From the NCBI GenBank assembly GCA_030429545.1, contig JAUIFF010000002.1:186001-250000 (forward strand): DNA of 64,000 bases, given 5' to 3'. The DNA is from Polyangia bacterium (GTDB taxonomy: Bacteria; Myxococcota_A; Polyangia; Nannocystales; Nannocystaceae). Below the pieces are notes generated by a model that was not told the DNA's origin, did no database searches, and saw nothing but the letters and a program-made list of their open reading frames with translations. The position numbers and the translations under genes are program-made. Below, one piece after another: positions 1 to 8,957 of the stretch (its first letter is position 1; the number at the start of each line of letters is the position of its first letter).

Positions 1-1944
1 AATCCCGAGGTCCCGCAGCCGGGCTCCGCTGTCTGCCGGCGGCTCGACAGGGTTCCAGGCTCCGGGTTTGAGCGCGAGTGAGGTGGTTGCAACCTCGACA
101 ACCGGCACAGGCAAGGCCTCCTCGCCGAGGGCAAAGCGGACATAGTCCTGGGGAAACTTGCGGTCGAGCACGCGGACCTTAAGGGTTGAGGGGGTGTTTG
201 GCGGCGAAACGGCAACCCGAATCACATCGGAGGCGCCGAGCATGATGCGGCGCGACGACAGCACGACCCGGGTATCCTCAACATTATGTACATGCAAGGT
301 TTCGCTGTCGGGGCCCAGTAGCACCGAGTTCCAGCGGTGGGCACCCGGTTCGAGCCCACCATTTGGTTCGAGCCAACCACTGGCCGCGAGGACCCGACCG
401 TCCTCGGCAAGCAGCTGAACTTCGAGCCAGGCCTCGCGCAGGTCGGTGATCCCACCCGGGTAAAAGTGGCCACTGCGGCGGTTGCGGACGACGATGTCAA
501 AAATGAGTGGGGCGTTGGCCGGATGGCTGAGCGGCGCCGCGGGGGCGAGCACGCGATCTGGTGTAGGTACATCTTGTCGCTGGACCGCGGCGATATCGAG
601 GGAGACCACACCCCGGAGAAACTCGGCATTTCGCGTCTGCCACGAGGTGTTATCGAGGGCGGCCGGGAGCGCTGTGTTGGCACCTAAAAACCCGTGGTCG
701 GCGACCTTGCCATCGCTGTCGGCTGCCGGGTCGTCTGCCGTAATCTTGGGCATATGGCAATCCTGGCAACGTTTTTGCGCGCCGGGGGCAAAGAATGTGC
801 GGGCCGAGTAGCCACCGGCTCCACTGTCGTGCCAGGCATCAAACTCATTTTGCCCACGGATCCAGCGGTAGTCGTTGAGCGCCTTGGGGATATGTGCTTT
901 GTGACAGGCGCCGCACAGCTCTGGGCTGTGGAGGTGGTCGGGGGCAAAGCTTTGGCGGTGTTGCTGGGGCTTGCTGCGCAGCAGGCGATTGCTGCGGTCA
1001 CGGGCATCGGCATCGGGGCTGTTGTAGTCGGGATAGTGCTGCGGCGGAGCAACGATGTAGCTGCCGTTGCCCACCCGGCTTGGCCGCTCGACAATCGCGT
1101 GGCAGCCAAGGCAGGTAATGCCCTCGTCCGCCCCCGGGGATGCCGGGGTGGGGTGGCTGTCCATACGCCCTGTCAGCAATAGTTGTGGGTCGTGGCAGCC
1201 CCCGCAAAACTTGAGTTGCTCGGGCGACCGATGCTCCTGTGCAAATGCAAGTGTTTTGGCATAAAACGGATCGTTGAGCGAACTGTGGCGGTGGGCCGAG
1301 GCCTCCCATCGCTCGGCGATTGCCGGGTGGCACTGGGCGCAATACCCCGGGTTGGCGAGGTCCTGCGGCGCGAGTACATGGCCATCGACGGTTTGGGTTT
1401 GGCTCAGACCCGGTTGCAGCAACGCGACCTCTACGGCGGTTTCGGTCGGGGCATGGTTTGTGTGGTTGGCCTGGCCGACGAACACCGCGGCCAACAACGC
1501 TGCTGCCAGCACCACCCCAAGCCACTCGGGCCACCATGGGCGGCGGGCTTTGGCCCGTTGCCGGTGCCACACATAGACAAGCAATGAACTGGCAAAGCCA
1601 AGCTCATGTAGATACACGAGGTAAATGGTTTCACTGCTTTTACCCAGGCCCCACAGCAAAAACCCGGTGACACAGCCGATCGCCGCGACCCATGCGGTGG
1701 TTTTGCCAATGCGTTTGGCGCGAACGTTGCGATGGCGTGCGTGCAGGCGATAGTGGGTCCAGACAAACAGCGGCAGGGCAACGCCCAGGCCAAGGCCGAG
1801 CAGCTTGTGGGCCTGTTGCATTTGCAACAATGTCGCCCCCGGTGTCTCGGTTGAAACCAGGTACACACTGTTGGCCACCAGCGTGATGGTTAGCCCGGCC
1901 GTGGCCAGGCCTGCCGCGCGCTGAACGGAACGGGTCCACGTCAT
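1..1944 (-). CDS. Membrane-anchored multihaem cytochrome c (3' end beyond window)
   Basis: The reading frame is open from an ATG at 1944 to the window edge, so the C-terminus is missing (at least 648 residues). The first 160 residues hold about four to five hydrophobic segments with His residues in or near them (around 46, 64 and 113), suggesting a cytochrome-b-like anchor. Five CxxCH haem-c sites follow: CAQCH (202-206), CGGCH (247-251), CLGCH (278-282), then CGACH and CQDCH. The remainder is a haem-free beta-rich domain. Its start overlaps the stop of the CRTAC1 gene by ATGA, so the two are translationally coupled. The likely role is periplasmic electron transfer, resembling cytochrome c554-type proteins; the donor and acceptor are not known. 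Confidence 0.85.
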   Translation of the reverse strand, partial: MTWTRSVQRAAGLATAGLTITLVANSVYLVSTETPGATLLQMQQAHKLLGLGLGVALPLFVWTHYRLHARHRNVRAKRIGKTTAWVAAIGCVTGFLLWGLGKSSETIYLVYLHELGFASSLLVYVWHRQRAKARRPWWPEWLGVVLAAALLAAVFVGQANHTNHAPTETAVEVALLQPGLSQTQTVDGHVLAPQDLANPGYCAQCHPAIAERWEASAHRHSSLNDPFYAKTLAFAQEHRSPEQLKFCGGCHDPQLLLTGRMDSHPTPASPGADEGITCLGCHAIVERPSRVGNGSYIVAPPQHYPDYNSPDADARDRSNRLLRSKPQQHRQSFAPDHLHSPELCGACHKAHIPKALNDYRWIRGQNEFDAWHDSGAGGYSARTFFAPGAQKRCQDCHMPKITADDPAADSDGKVADHGFLGANTALPAALDNTSWQTRNAEFLRGVVSLDIAAVQRQDVPTPDRVLAPAAPLSHPANAPLIFDIVVRNRRSGHFYPGGITDLREAWLEVQLLAEDGRVLAASGWLEPNGGLEPGAHRWNSVLLGPDSETLHVHNVEDTRVVLSSRRIMLGASDVIRVAVSPPNTPSTLKVRVLDRKFPQDYVRFALGEEALPVPVVEVATTSLALKPGAWNPVEPPADSGARLRDLGI

Positions 1945-3788
1945 GGCAGTCGCTGTTCCTTGCCCGGGGTGTAGGCAACCGGTGGCTTGCCCTCGACCAC
2001 GTGGAGAAATTGGTCGGCCGCCTGCGGTCCGAGTTTTTGCAGCTCGCCATTGGGCCAGCGAATCTCGACCTCGTCGACCGAGGTGGTCGCCCCGAGCCCA
2101 ACATGGACCCGACGGTCGCTGACAGATAAATACGACGACCCGCCACGGACTTCGCGGACCATGGTCTTGTCGCCCGCCGTGACCTGGACGGTGGCGCCAA
2201 TCGCCGAGCGATTGCTGGTTTGACCCTCGAGCCACAGGCTCAGGAAGTGGCCCGGTGGTTCAGTGGCATTGCGGACAACCTGGGCCGGCCCATCGTTGTC
2301 GACGACGATGAAGTCGAGGCGGCCGTCGTTGTCGAGGTCGCCGACGGCGAGACCCCGGCTGACCCCGCGGTGTTGCAGTGCCGGGCCAGCGGCGTTTGAG
2401 GCATCGGTGAACGTCCCGGGGCCTGTACGTATATACAATGAGTTTTGTTGGGCAAACCCAACCTGTTGGCGGTAGCTGGCCACATTGTCGGCGATATGGC
2501 CGTTGGCGGTGATCAAGTCCTCGTCGCCGTCGTTGTCGGCATCAAAAAATGCGATGCCAAACGACAGCCGGGCCCGCGAGCTCGCGCCAATGCCCGCGGC
2601 GTCCGAGCGCTCGCGATACACGCCCGGGGCCTTGAGCGTGTACAGGCTGGTCGGCTCGGCTTGGAAGTTGGTCACCGCAAGGTCCCACTGGCCGTCGTCG
2701 TTGCTGTCGGCCACCGCAACCCCCATCGAAGCCTCCTCGCGCCCGAGCTCAGAGTAGGCCACACCGGCGAGTACGCCCTGTTCTTTCAAGGTGCCGCCCT
2801 CATTGGTCAGCAGCAGGTTGCGCGAGATATCGTCGGCGACGTAGAGGTCGGTGTCGCCATCGCGGTCAAAGTCGCCAGTGGCCAGAGCAAGGCCCTTGGC
2901 CGCGTGCTGCGCGAGATTGAGTTGTTCACTGATGTCGACAAACGCACCGTTATCGTTGCGAAACACGCGGTCGGGCAGGGGTGTGTACATGCCCGGTGCG
3001 CAGTAGACATGGATCTTGCTGTGATAGCACTTGAGTGTGGTGTCGAGTGCATACTCGACATAGCGGGCGACGTAGAGGTCGAGGTCACCGTCACCTTCGA
3101 GGTCAAAAAACGCTGCGCTCGTCGACCATCCCTGCGGTTCGATGCCGAGTTGGGCGGTGACATCGACAAACCGCTTGCCGGCCTCGTTGCGCAGCAGTCG
3201 GTCATCCCCCGTATATGTCGTGAGATACAGGTCGATCCAACCGTCGTTGTCGTAGTCTCCGGCGGCAACGCCCATACCGTAGCCGCGGTGCGTGAGGCCA
3301 AAGCTGGCCGTGGTGTCGACAAACCCCGAGGGCGTGGATAACCACAGGCGCGGTCCGACATCGGGGTTTTGCGGGTTTTGGAGGTCGCCGCCATCGACAA
3401 ACACAACATCCGGTGCGCCGTCGCGGTTGATGTCGACAATGGCGACCCCTCCGGTCATGGTTTCGGGCATCCACTTGGCTGGCGAACGCCCGGCATGGTG
3501 GGTAAATGCCAGTTTCCACGCACTCGGTGCAGCCACAAAGTTGAGTTGGGTCGTCGGCGTGTCGCCGGCAGGGGCGGGCTGTGTCGGGGGTTTTACCGGC
3601 TTGTCGTCCGTAAACAGCGACGGAGCAGGCGTTGGCGGGGGGGCCGTGTCGGGGGCGCATGCGGTTGTGAGTGCCCCGCCGAGCCCGAACCCGAGGGCGA
3701 GGGGCACAAAAAAGTTGTTGATACACGGAGCTTGGTCAGCTCCGGGCCGCGGGCGAGGGGCGGTAGGGCGTGCGGCTGGTTGCTTCAT
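1941..3788 (-). CDS. CRTAC1-type FG-GAP/ASPIC-UnbV lipoprotein
   Basis: 615 residues. An N-terminal hydrophobic stretch ends in LTTAC, a plausible lipobox, followed by a Pro-rich linker. The body (about 90-510) is a run of FG-GAP/VCBS repeats with Ca-binding-like D-x-N/D-x-D-G motifs (DINRDGAPD, DYDNDGWID, DLEGDGDLD, DFDRDGDTD, DADNDGDED, DLDNDGRLD), as in integrin-type beta-propellers. The C-terminal 70 residues (GATVQV...VEIRWPNG) match the ASPIC/UnbV domain, which with the repeats defines the CRTAC1 family. It overlaps by ATGA both the TPR gene upstream and the cytochrome gene downstream, so the three are expressed together. Likely an extracytoplasmic surface protein; its ligand is unknown. 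Confidence 0.88.
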   Translation of the reverse strand: MKQPAARPTAPRPRPGADQAPCINNFFVPLALGFGLGGALTTACAPDTAPPPTPAPSLFTDDKPVKPPTQPAPAGDTPTTQLNFVAAPSAWKLAFTHHAGRSPAKWMPETMTGGVAIVDINRDGAPDVVFVDGGDLQNPQNPDVGPRLWLSTPSGFVDTTASFGLTHRGYGMGVAAGDYDNDGWIDLYLTTYTGDDRLLRNEAGKRFVDVTAQLGIEPQGWSTSAAFFDLEGDGDLDLYVARYVEYALDTTLKCYHSKIHVYCAPGMYTPLPDRVFRNDNGAFVDISEQLNLAQHAAKGLALATGDFDRDGDTDLYVADDISRNLLLTNEGGTLKEQGVLAGVAYSELGREEASMGVAVADSNDDGQWDLAVTNFQAEPTSLYTLKAPGVYRERSDAAGIGASSRARLSFGIAFFDADNDGDEDLITANGHIADNVASYRQQVGFAQQNSLYIRTGPGTFTDASNAAGPALQHRGVSRGLAVGDLDNDGRLDFIVVDNDGPAQVVRNATEPPGHFLSLWLEGQTSNRSAIGATVQVTAGDKTMVREVRGGSSYLSVSDRRVHVGLGATTSVDEVEIRWPNGELQKLGPQAADQFLHVVEGKPPVAYTPGKEQRLP

Positions 3789-4810
3789 GGAGTTGCCGGG
3801 AGTGCGTTTGCTTGTTGCTGAAAAACCCTGGCCTCATCGTCGCGGCCGAGGGTGCGCAGGAGCGAGATTCTGGCGTCGAGTAGCTGGCGGCGCATACTTG
3901 CAGGTGCCAGCTTGGACATCTCGTCGAGCAGGCGTAGGGCCTCGTCTGTGTCGCCGCTTGCCCGGGCCGCGCGAAAGGCCGTGCTCATGGCAGAAAGGCG
4001 GGCTTTTGTTGCGCTTTGAGTTTGAAATGCCTGCCGTTGTGTACGTTCCGCTGCGGCCACAGTCGCCGCGTCGTCATAGCGTCCTGCGCGGTGGTACGCC
4101 CGGGTCAGGGCCTGGGACAGGGCGAGGTTTTGGGGGGCGCGCCGGTACCCGGCCTCGAGTTCGGCAATGGCCGCATCGAGCTGGTCGGTGTGCATCAAAG
4201 CCAGGCCAATGAGGGTGGCGGCATCTTCATTGCTTGCATGTGCACGTGCTGCGGTGAGCCAGGGCAGGGCCCCGTGTGAGTCGCCGGTGTGAAACAGGGC
4301 GTAACCCAACAGCCAGGCAGCCTGTGACGTTTTGGCCGAGGGATCGGCGGTGAGCGGGTGCAACACGTCGATCGCCTGTGGGTAGCGGGTGGCGCGGATG
4401 TAGGCGGCAGCAACCGCGAGGCGTTGGGCTTCGGGGGCCGAGTCGGGGGTGGTTGCGGCCAGCAGGTCGGCAAGCTCGCTCGTCGCTCGACATTGTGTAT
4501 AGGCAACTTTGAGGGCTTCGACCAAGCTCGGCACCACGCCATATTGTTGGTAAAGCGCGTCGAGCCGGGCGAGGGCCTGGGGTTCACAGGTGTCCTTGGC
4601 AAACCGCGCTTGCAGCTGTGCGACTTCCTGCAGGGTTTCGGCTGGGGGCGCGGGCTTGGTCGGTGCCTCGGGTGTTGCGACCGCAGGAGGTGCCTGCTTG
4701 GTCGCCGCTGGTTTGGCAGCACTGGTGGCTGGGACCGCTTGGGGTTGCGATTTTGAGCCGCAGGCAACCAGCATACACACAAAAAAGCCCCACACTCGAT
4801 GTGTATGCAT
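3785..4810 (-). CDS. TPR-repeat lipoprotein
   Basis: The ATG at 4810 is preferred because it gives a short signal peptide ending in LVAC (lipobox); an in-frame start at 4846 would add 12 residues. After an Ala/Pro/Lys-rich linker the protein is built of tetratricopeptide-like helical pairs rich in Ala and Leu (for example ALARLDALYQQYG, AAWLLGYALFHTGD, ALSQALTRAYHRAGR). It is the first gene of a coupled set with the CRTAC1 protein and the multihaem cytochrome. TPR lipoproteins usually act as scaffolds at the membrane; here the partner is probably one of the two coupled products. This is inferred from context only. Confidence 0.8.
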   Translation of the reverse strand: MHTHRVWGFFVCMLVACGSKSQPQAVPATSAAKPAATKQAPPAVATPEAPTKPAPPAETLQEVAQLQARFAKDTCEPQALARLDALYQQYGVVPSLVEALKVAYTQCRATSELADLLAATTPDSAPEAQRLAVAAAYIRATRYPQAIDVLHPLTADPSAKTSQAAWLLGYALFHTGDSHGALPWLTAARAHASNEDAATLIGLALMHTDQLDAAIAELEAGYRRAPQNLALSQALTRAYHRAGRYDDAATVAAAERTQRQAFQTQSATKARLSAMSTAFRAARASGDTDEALRLLDEMSKLAPASMRRQLLDARISLLRTLGRDDEARVFQQQANALPATP

Positions 4811-4865
4811 GTGGATCACACTAACGCGTGGCGGCGGCGGGGACAACTATTTGCTTTGCGCAGAC

Positions 4866-4898
4866 AAAAGCGGCCACACCCGAGGGTGCAGCCGCTTC
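4866..4898 (-). terminator. Rho-independent terminator
   Basis: Read on the minus strand, a GC-rich stem (AAGCGGC...CACCC paired with GGGTG...GCCGCTT) is followed by a T-rich stretch. It lies 16 bases past the stop of the Asp-Gly lipoprotein gene and would end its transcript before the TPR gene. Confidence 0.75.
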
Positions 4899-4913
4899 GT
4901 TGCTACCGCCCGC

Positions 4914-6737
4914 TTAGTTCGCGTTGAACTCGAGGCAGAAGTTGGTGACCTGGCCGGTGTCACCACCGACGGTGTCGCGGACCAGGACAGTCCAGGTGCC
5001 CTGGGCGTCGTTGCCATCGAATGCCGACAGCGGGTTTTCGGGGGTGTAGTCACCGGTCATCGACGGGGGTCCCGGTTCGACACACTCGAACGCGTTATTC
5101 GACTCGTCGTCGAGCACGACATCGACCATGTCGTCGCCGCTACAGGTGCCACCGTTGGTGTCGGGCACGGTCGTCCACAGGTCGACGCTGTTGTTGCCCG
5201 GGTCGGTCAACGTCATCTCGGTGTCGTTGAGCCAGCTGTGCTCCATCGTCAGCTGCACGTTGACGTCGGAGATCGTCACGCTCCCGGGGACGTCGACGGT
5301 GAAGGTCACACCGTTTTGGTCGGAGTCGGGAATCGAGACCGGGACGTCGTTGCTGCAAAACGAAATTGTACATGCAGATGTATCGAAGCCCATGCAGTCC
5401 ATCGCGCACCCGAGGGTGCCGCCGCCAAAGCCCTGGGAGAGGCAGTCCTCGCCGCCAAGGTCGGCGCCGTCACAGACTTCGTTGCCCTCGATGACATCGT
5501 TGCCACACATCCCGCTGACGCACAGCGAGGTGTCAAAGTCCGAGCAGTCTTCGAGACAGCCGAGTTCACCCGAGTCAAAGCCCTGGGTCAGGCAATCTTC
5601 GCCGGCCAGGTCGGCGCCGTCACAAACCTGGACCACGCCTTCGACCACATCGTTGCCGCAGACGTTGGCCGGGTAGGCCTCGGTGGTGCCGTCGACAGCC
5701 TGGGACATCATCGAGTAGTTGCCCTCGCCGTCGTCGTACAGCCACATGTTGTACTGGGCATCGGGGGCGAGCTCGGGGATCGAGAAGTCCATCTCGGGGA
5801 CCCCGTCTTCGTCGACGTCGATGCCGAGTTCGAGCCCCTGCGGGTCGTAGTCGATGTGCAACGCGTCGCCGCCGGGAACCATCGAGCCCAGGGACGCGAC
5901 GTTGACAAGGTCGAGCAGGTCGGCCTCGGGGTCACCGAGGGCGAGGGTCGCAATCCCGGCGGAAATCCGGGTTTGGCCCATGGGCACGGCGAGGTCGTCG
6001 GTCCAGTAGGTACCGCTGATCTGTTGCTCGTCGTTCAACAACCCCCAGGCTGTCAGGGAGTAGCTCATGCCCTCCATGAACATCGGGTCGGTCACGTTGA
6101 GGACCGAGCTACCGAGATCGGTGTCGGCCGGGGTGACATCGATCGACGAGGTCGCCACAGGAAGTTGTACCTGCAAGCCGGCTTGGAACGGAACGTCCTC
6201 GAGGGCCGGTGTATCTACACCATCGAGGTAGACATCGACCAAAGCGGCCTCGGGTTGCGGTGACAGGTGAAGCAGGCGGACATCCACCAGCGGGTCACCG
6301 TCGCCGTCACCGTCGCCGTCGCCATCGCCATCGCCATCGCCGTCGCCGTCGCCATCGCCGTCGCCATCGCCGTCGCCATCGCCATCGCCATCGCCATCGC
6401 CATCGCCGTCGCCGTCGCCGTCGCCATCGCCATCGCCATCGCCATCGCCGTCGCCATCGCCATCGCCATCGCCGTCGCCATCGCCATCGCCATCGCCATC
6501 GCCATCGCCATCGCCATCGCCATCGCCGTCGCCATCACCCATGGTGGTGGTTGGCCCGGCAGTCGTCGGTGTCGACGTGGTCGGTCCGGTTGTTTCGTCG
6601 TCGGTGGTTGTGCCGTCGGTGTCCGAATCGGTTTCGTCTTCGGTCGTGGCGGTCATGTCATCACCACAACCGACACTCAGAGGAGTAACCGCAAGCAAGC
6701 CAACCGCGAGGAATCGCTGAATCCACTTCTCAGTCAT
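4914..6737 (-). CDS. Lipoprotein with Asp-Gly tract, DUF4397 domain, Cys-rich repeats and P-domain
   Basis: 607 residues. The signal peptide ends in LSVGC (residues 20-24), so it is probably a lipoprotein. A Thr/Asp-rich linker leads to about 80 residues of alternating Gly-Asp (roughly 67-147). Next comes a region starting VRLLHLSP that fits DUF4397, then two Cys-rich CGNDVxEG...CDGADLxGEDC repeats of the kind seen in myxobacterial surface proteins, and finally a proprotein convertase P-domain-like beta-sandwich ([10 protein letters not shown]...[15 protein letters not shown]). The order suggests a tethered extracellular adhesin or binding protein with a Ca-binding or flexible spacer. No protease catalytic domain is present, so the P-domain is not attached to a subtilase. 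A terminator follows the gene. Confidence 0.82.
   Translation of the reverse strand: MTEKWIQRFLAVGLLAVTPLSVGCGDDMTATTEDETDSDTDGTTTDDETTGPTTSTPTTAGPTTTMGDGDGDGDGDGDGDGDGDGDGDGDGDGDGDGDGDGDGDGDGDGDGDGDGDGDGDGDGDGDGDGDGDGDGDGDGDGDGDGDGDPLVDVRLLHLSPQPEAALVDVYLDGVDTPALEDVPFQAGLQVQLPVATSSIDVTPADTDLGSSVLNVTDPMFMEGMSYSLTAWGLLNDEQQISGTYWTDDLAVPMGQTRISAGIATLALGDPEADLLDLVNVASLGSMVPGGDALHIDYDPQGLELGIDVDEDGVPEMDFSIPELAPDAQYNMWLYDDGEGNYSMMSQAVDGTTEAYPANVCGNDVVEGVVQVCDGADLAGEDCLTQGFDSGELGCLEDCSDFDTSLCVSGMCGNDVIEGNEVCDGADLGGEDCLSQGFGGGTLGCAMDCMGFDTSACTISFCSNDVPVSIPDSDQNGVTFTVDVPGSVTISDVNVQLTMEHSWLNDTEMTLTDPGNNSVDLWTTVPDTNGGTCSGDDMVDVVLDDESNNAFECVEPGPPSMTGDYTPENPLSAFDGNDAQGTWTVLVRDTVGGDTGQVTNFCLEFNAN
6298..6537. 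repeat. Hexanucleotide GATGGC/GACGGC tandem repeat
   Basis: About 40 copies of a 6-bp unit, varying only between GAT and GAC (read on the minus strand), encode the (Gly-Asp) tract of the surrounding lipoprotein. Synonymous changes break the repeat irregularly, while the protein repeat is perfect. Such a tract can change length by slippage in steps of two residues without a frameshift. Confidence 0.95.
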
Positions 6738-6950
6738 GTCCCAGAATATATGTCAGCTCGTGCATGTTTTTGTGGTCATGTCCATCACGCTGGTGAAGGT
6801 CCACGCACATAGCGACGGTGTAAGGTTGCAAAAACGCGAGTTCACCAATAGGCGATTGTGCACATTTTTGTGCTGCATCTGGTCGGTGAGTTCGTAGTCA
6901 GCCACGGCGAACGCAGAATGCGAAGCGGATTGCACGTAGATACAACTTCT

Positions 6951-8957
6951 TTATGTAGAAGTTGGGAGTATTTCCCCCAATGTATGCTCAGCGAGCGCGA
7001 GTTGGCGTTGATGCTCGGAGTCGGGGTCGGTCACCGAAAACCCGAGTTGGGCAGCGCGCCGCAGCAACGCGGTGGCTTCGAGAAGCCGATAAAACACGGC
7101 AGCCCGTTGTTCCTCGAGTGAACGCAGTTGGTCGAGGCCGGCGAGCAATCGCTCGCGTGTGTGTTGTGGCTCGTCGCGAGCGACACTCGCTTGCAGGGCT
7201 CGAACCATCGCCCCTTCGTCGAGATTGGCGAGTTGTGCATCGAGTTTGTCGAGTTTGTCGACATGTTCAACAAGCAGGTCGACAAGCGGTGCCACAGGCT
7301 CGGTCACCACCTCAAACTCGGGATCGCCGGCAACCTCGGCCCGATGATCGACAAGCCGTTGAATCAACAATGCCATCTCACCGATTTGCTCGCGAACATC
7401 TGCCGATGTAGCAGGCGACAGTTTGGCTGCGAGTTTGGCGACTAACGGGTCCGATGCGGGCAATGCGGTTGGCGCCTGGCGCAGATCGATAAACCCGAGT
7501 TTGGGTTCGCGCTTGCGCTTGCGTTGTGTCGCGTAAATCGAGATGGCAACAATTCCGAGGCACAGGGCAATTCCGAGCGACACGAGCACGAGGGCTGTGG
7601 TCGACGCGCCGGCCGCAAACATGCCAACAAAGATCGCCACGGAGAGTGCCGAAGCGATCCCCAATCCGATTTTGGCAGCCTTGGGAAGCCGCGCCGGGGC
7701 TTGGTCGTGGACGAGTCGGACTTTGAAATTTTCGCCTTCGAGTCGGGCCATCAATGCCTGGGCCGAATCATGGGTGAGATTTGAGACCAGCCGAAGGGGC
7801 AGCGGGTGACGGGTTTTGAGCTCCGTTTTGGAGTACATCCGGCGATCGCCGATCAGGAGATTGAGCGATGGCACCGGCCCGTCGCTCATCGATGCCAACA
7901 GATTGCTGAGTCGCTGACCAAACTCGGCATCTTCCGTGGCCTTGGTCAAATCGATCGAATAGGTTGCTTGTGCATCCTTTTTGGCATGGCGAAACACCAC
8001 AGCCTCGCGCCCACAGGCGATGCAAAGGCGCTGGCCCAGCCGCAGTGGGGCGCCGCAGTTTTGGCATTCGATTCGGGCGAGCTCGCGGGTGTGTAGCGGG
8101 CTTTGGCCACGCAGGGTCTGCGCAATCGCAGCTGCAGATTCCGGTCGGGCCTCGGGATCGGCACAAAGACAGGCGTGAATCAAAGCTTCAAGCGCCTCGG
8201 GTACTTGGGGTCGCAGCGTGCGTACCGGTGGTGGCGAGGTGGTCTCGCGCAACAATGCCGGGCCATCGCCGTAGGGCAGAGTCCCCGTCAGGCCGCGAAA
8301 CAACAGCACGCCGAGGCCAAAAAGGTCGGAGCGTTGGTCGAGCGTGGTGTGGCGAAGTTGCTCGGGCGAGGCGTAGGGAGAGCCTTCGAGCAACAAACTA
8401 GCGGCCGTGCGGGTCGACAGCACATCGACCCGTGACAGCCCGGTGTCGAGCAGCATGAGCCCACCGTCGGGCGTGCACAAAACCTGCCGGGGGTGGAGGT
8501 CGCGTAGCACCACACCATGTGCATGTACACGATGTAGAAGGTCGGCGAGTTGGGCAACAAGCTCACAGACCTCGTCGACCGGTGCGGGGGCACGTTTGTC
8601 CAACCACGCGTCAAAACTCGTACCCTGGGGCTGTTCGCGCAGTCGCCAGGGAGGTTCGGCATCGGCGTCGCGAGGGTCTGGCTCTGGGCCGCTGGCGATG
8701 ATCGAAGCGATACCTGGCCCGTGGTTTCCGGGGTTTTCGGTGAGGGCAGTGACCAGCGCGCGCTGGCGTTCGACATCGCGTACGTATCGGCGCCGAACCG
8801 ACTGCTCACGTGCAAGTTCTGGCAACAGGGCGCCGAGGACCGCTGCCCGACCATCGGCGAGGCGGACCTCCCACAACTGCTCCGAGCCCTGACGCACCGG
8901 GCCCGCCACGACCTCAATTTGTTGCGTATGCACGATTGATGGGAGAGCTTGACTCAT
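6951..8957 (-). CDS. Membrane pseudokinase with zinc ribbon
   Basis: 668 residues with the Hanks-kinase fold, but the active site is degraded. The beta-3 Lys is absent (AAVLGALLPEL), HRDLKPxN is replaced by LRDLHPRQ (151-158), DFG is DTG (171-173), while the SPEQ activation-loop end (197-200) and the later helical lobe are kept. A four-Cys zinc ribbon follows (CQNC 298-301, CIAC 312-315), then an alpha/beta segment, two hydrophobic segments around 400-450 and a C-terminal coiled-coil region. The order is the same as in the active kinase whose stop its start overlaps (ATGA), so the pair probably arose by duplication. Expected role: regulator or scaffold for the neighbouring kinase. Loss of catalysis is inferred from the motifs only. 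Confidence 0.8.
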   Translation of the reverse strand: MSQALPSIVHTQQIEVVAGPVRQGSEQLWEVRLADGRAAVLGALLPELAREQSVRRRYVRDVERQRALVTALTENPGNHGPGIASIIASGPEPDPRDADAEPPWRLREQPQGTSFDAWLDKRAPAPVDEVCELVAQLADLLHRVHAHGVVLRDLHPRQVLCTPDGGLMLLDTGLSRVDVLSTRTAASLLLEGSPYASPEQLRHTTLDQRSDLFGLGVLLFRGLTGTLPYGDGPALLRETTSPPPVRTLRPQVPEALEALIHACLCADPEARPESAAAIAQTLRGQSPLHTRELARIECQNCGAPLRLGQRLCIACGREAVVFRHAKKDAQATYSIDLTKATEDAEFGQRLSNLLASMSDGPVPSLNLLIGDRRMYSKTELKTRHPLPLRLVSNLTHDSAQALMARLEGENFKVRLVHDQAPARLPKAAKIGLGIASALSVAIFVGMFAAGASTTALVLVSLGIALCLGIVAISIYATQRKRKREPKLGFIDLRQAPTALPASDPLVAKLAAKLSPATSADVREQIGEMALLIQRLVDHRAEVAGDPEFEVVTEPVAPLVDLLVEHVDKLDKLDAQLANLDEGAMVRALQASVARDEPQHTRERLLAGLDQLRSLEEQRAAVFYRLLEATALLRRAAQLGFSVTDPDSEHQRQLALAEHTLGEILPTST

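Noticed and set aside
2445..3341. Plus-strand 298-codon ORF opposite the CRTAC1 gene
   Set aside because: Val/Gly/Asp repeat pattern is the antisense of FG-GAP repeats; the minus strand frame has clear domains.
4590..6263. Plus-strand 557-codon ORF
   Set aside because: Antisense to two lipoprotein genes with signal peptides and domains, and no start context.
6209..6812. Plus-strand and alternative-frame ORFs made of Arg-His, Ala-Ile/Val or Met-Ala repeats
   Set aside because: Shadows of the hexanucleotide repeat that encodes the Gly-Asp tract on the minus strand.
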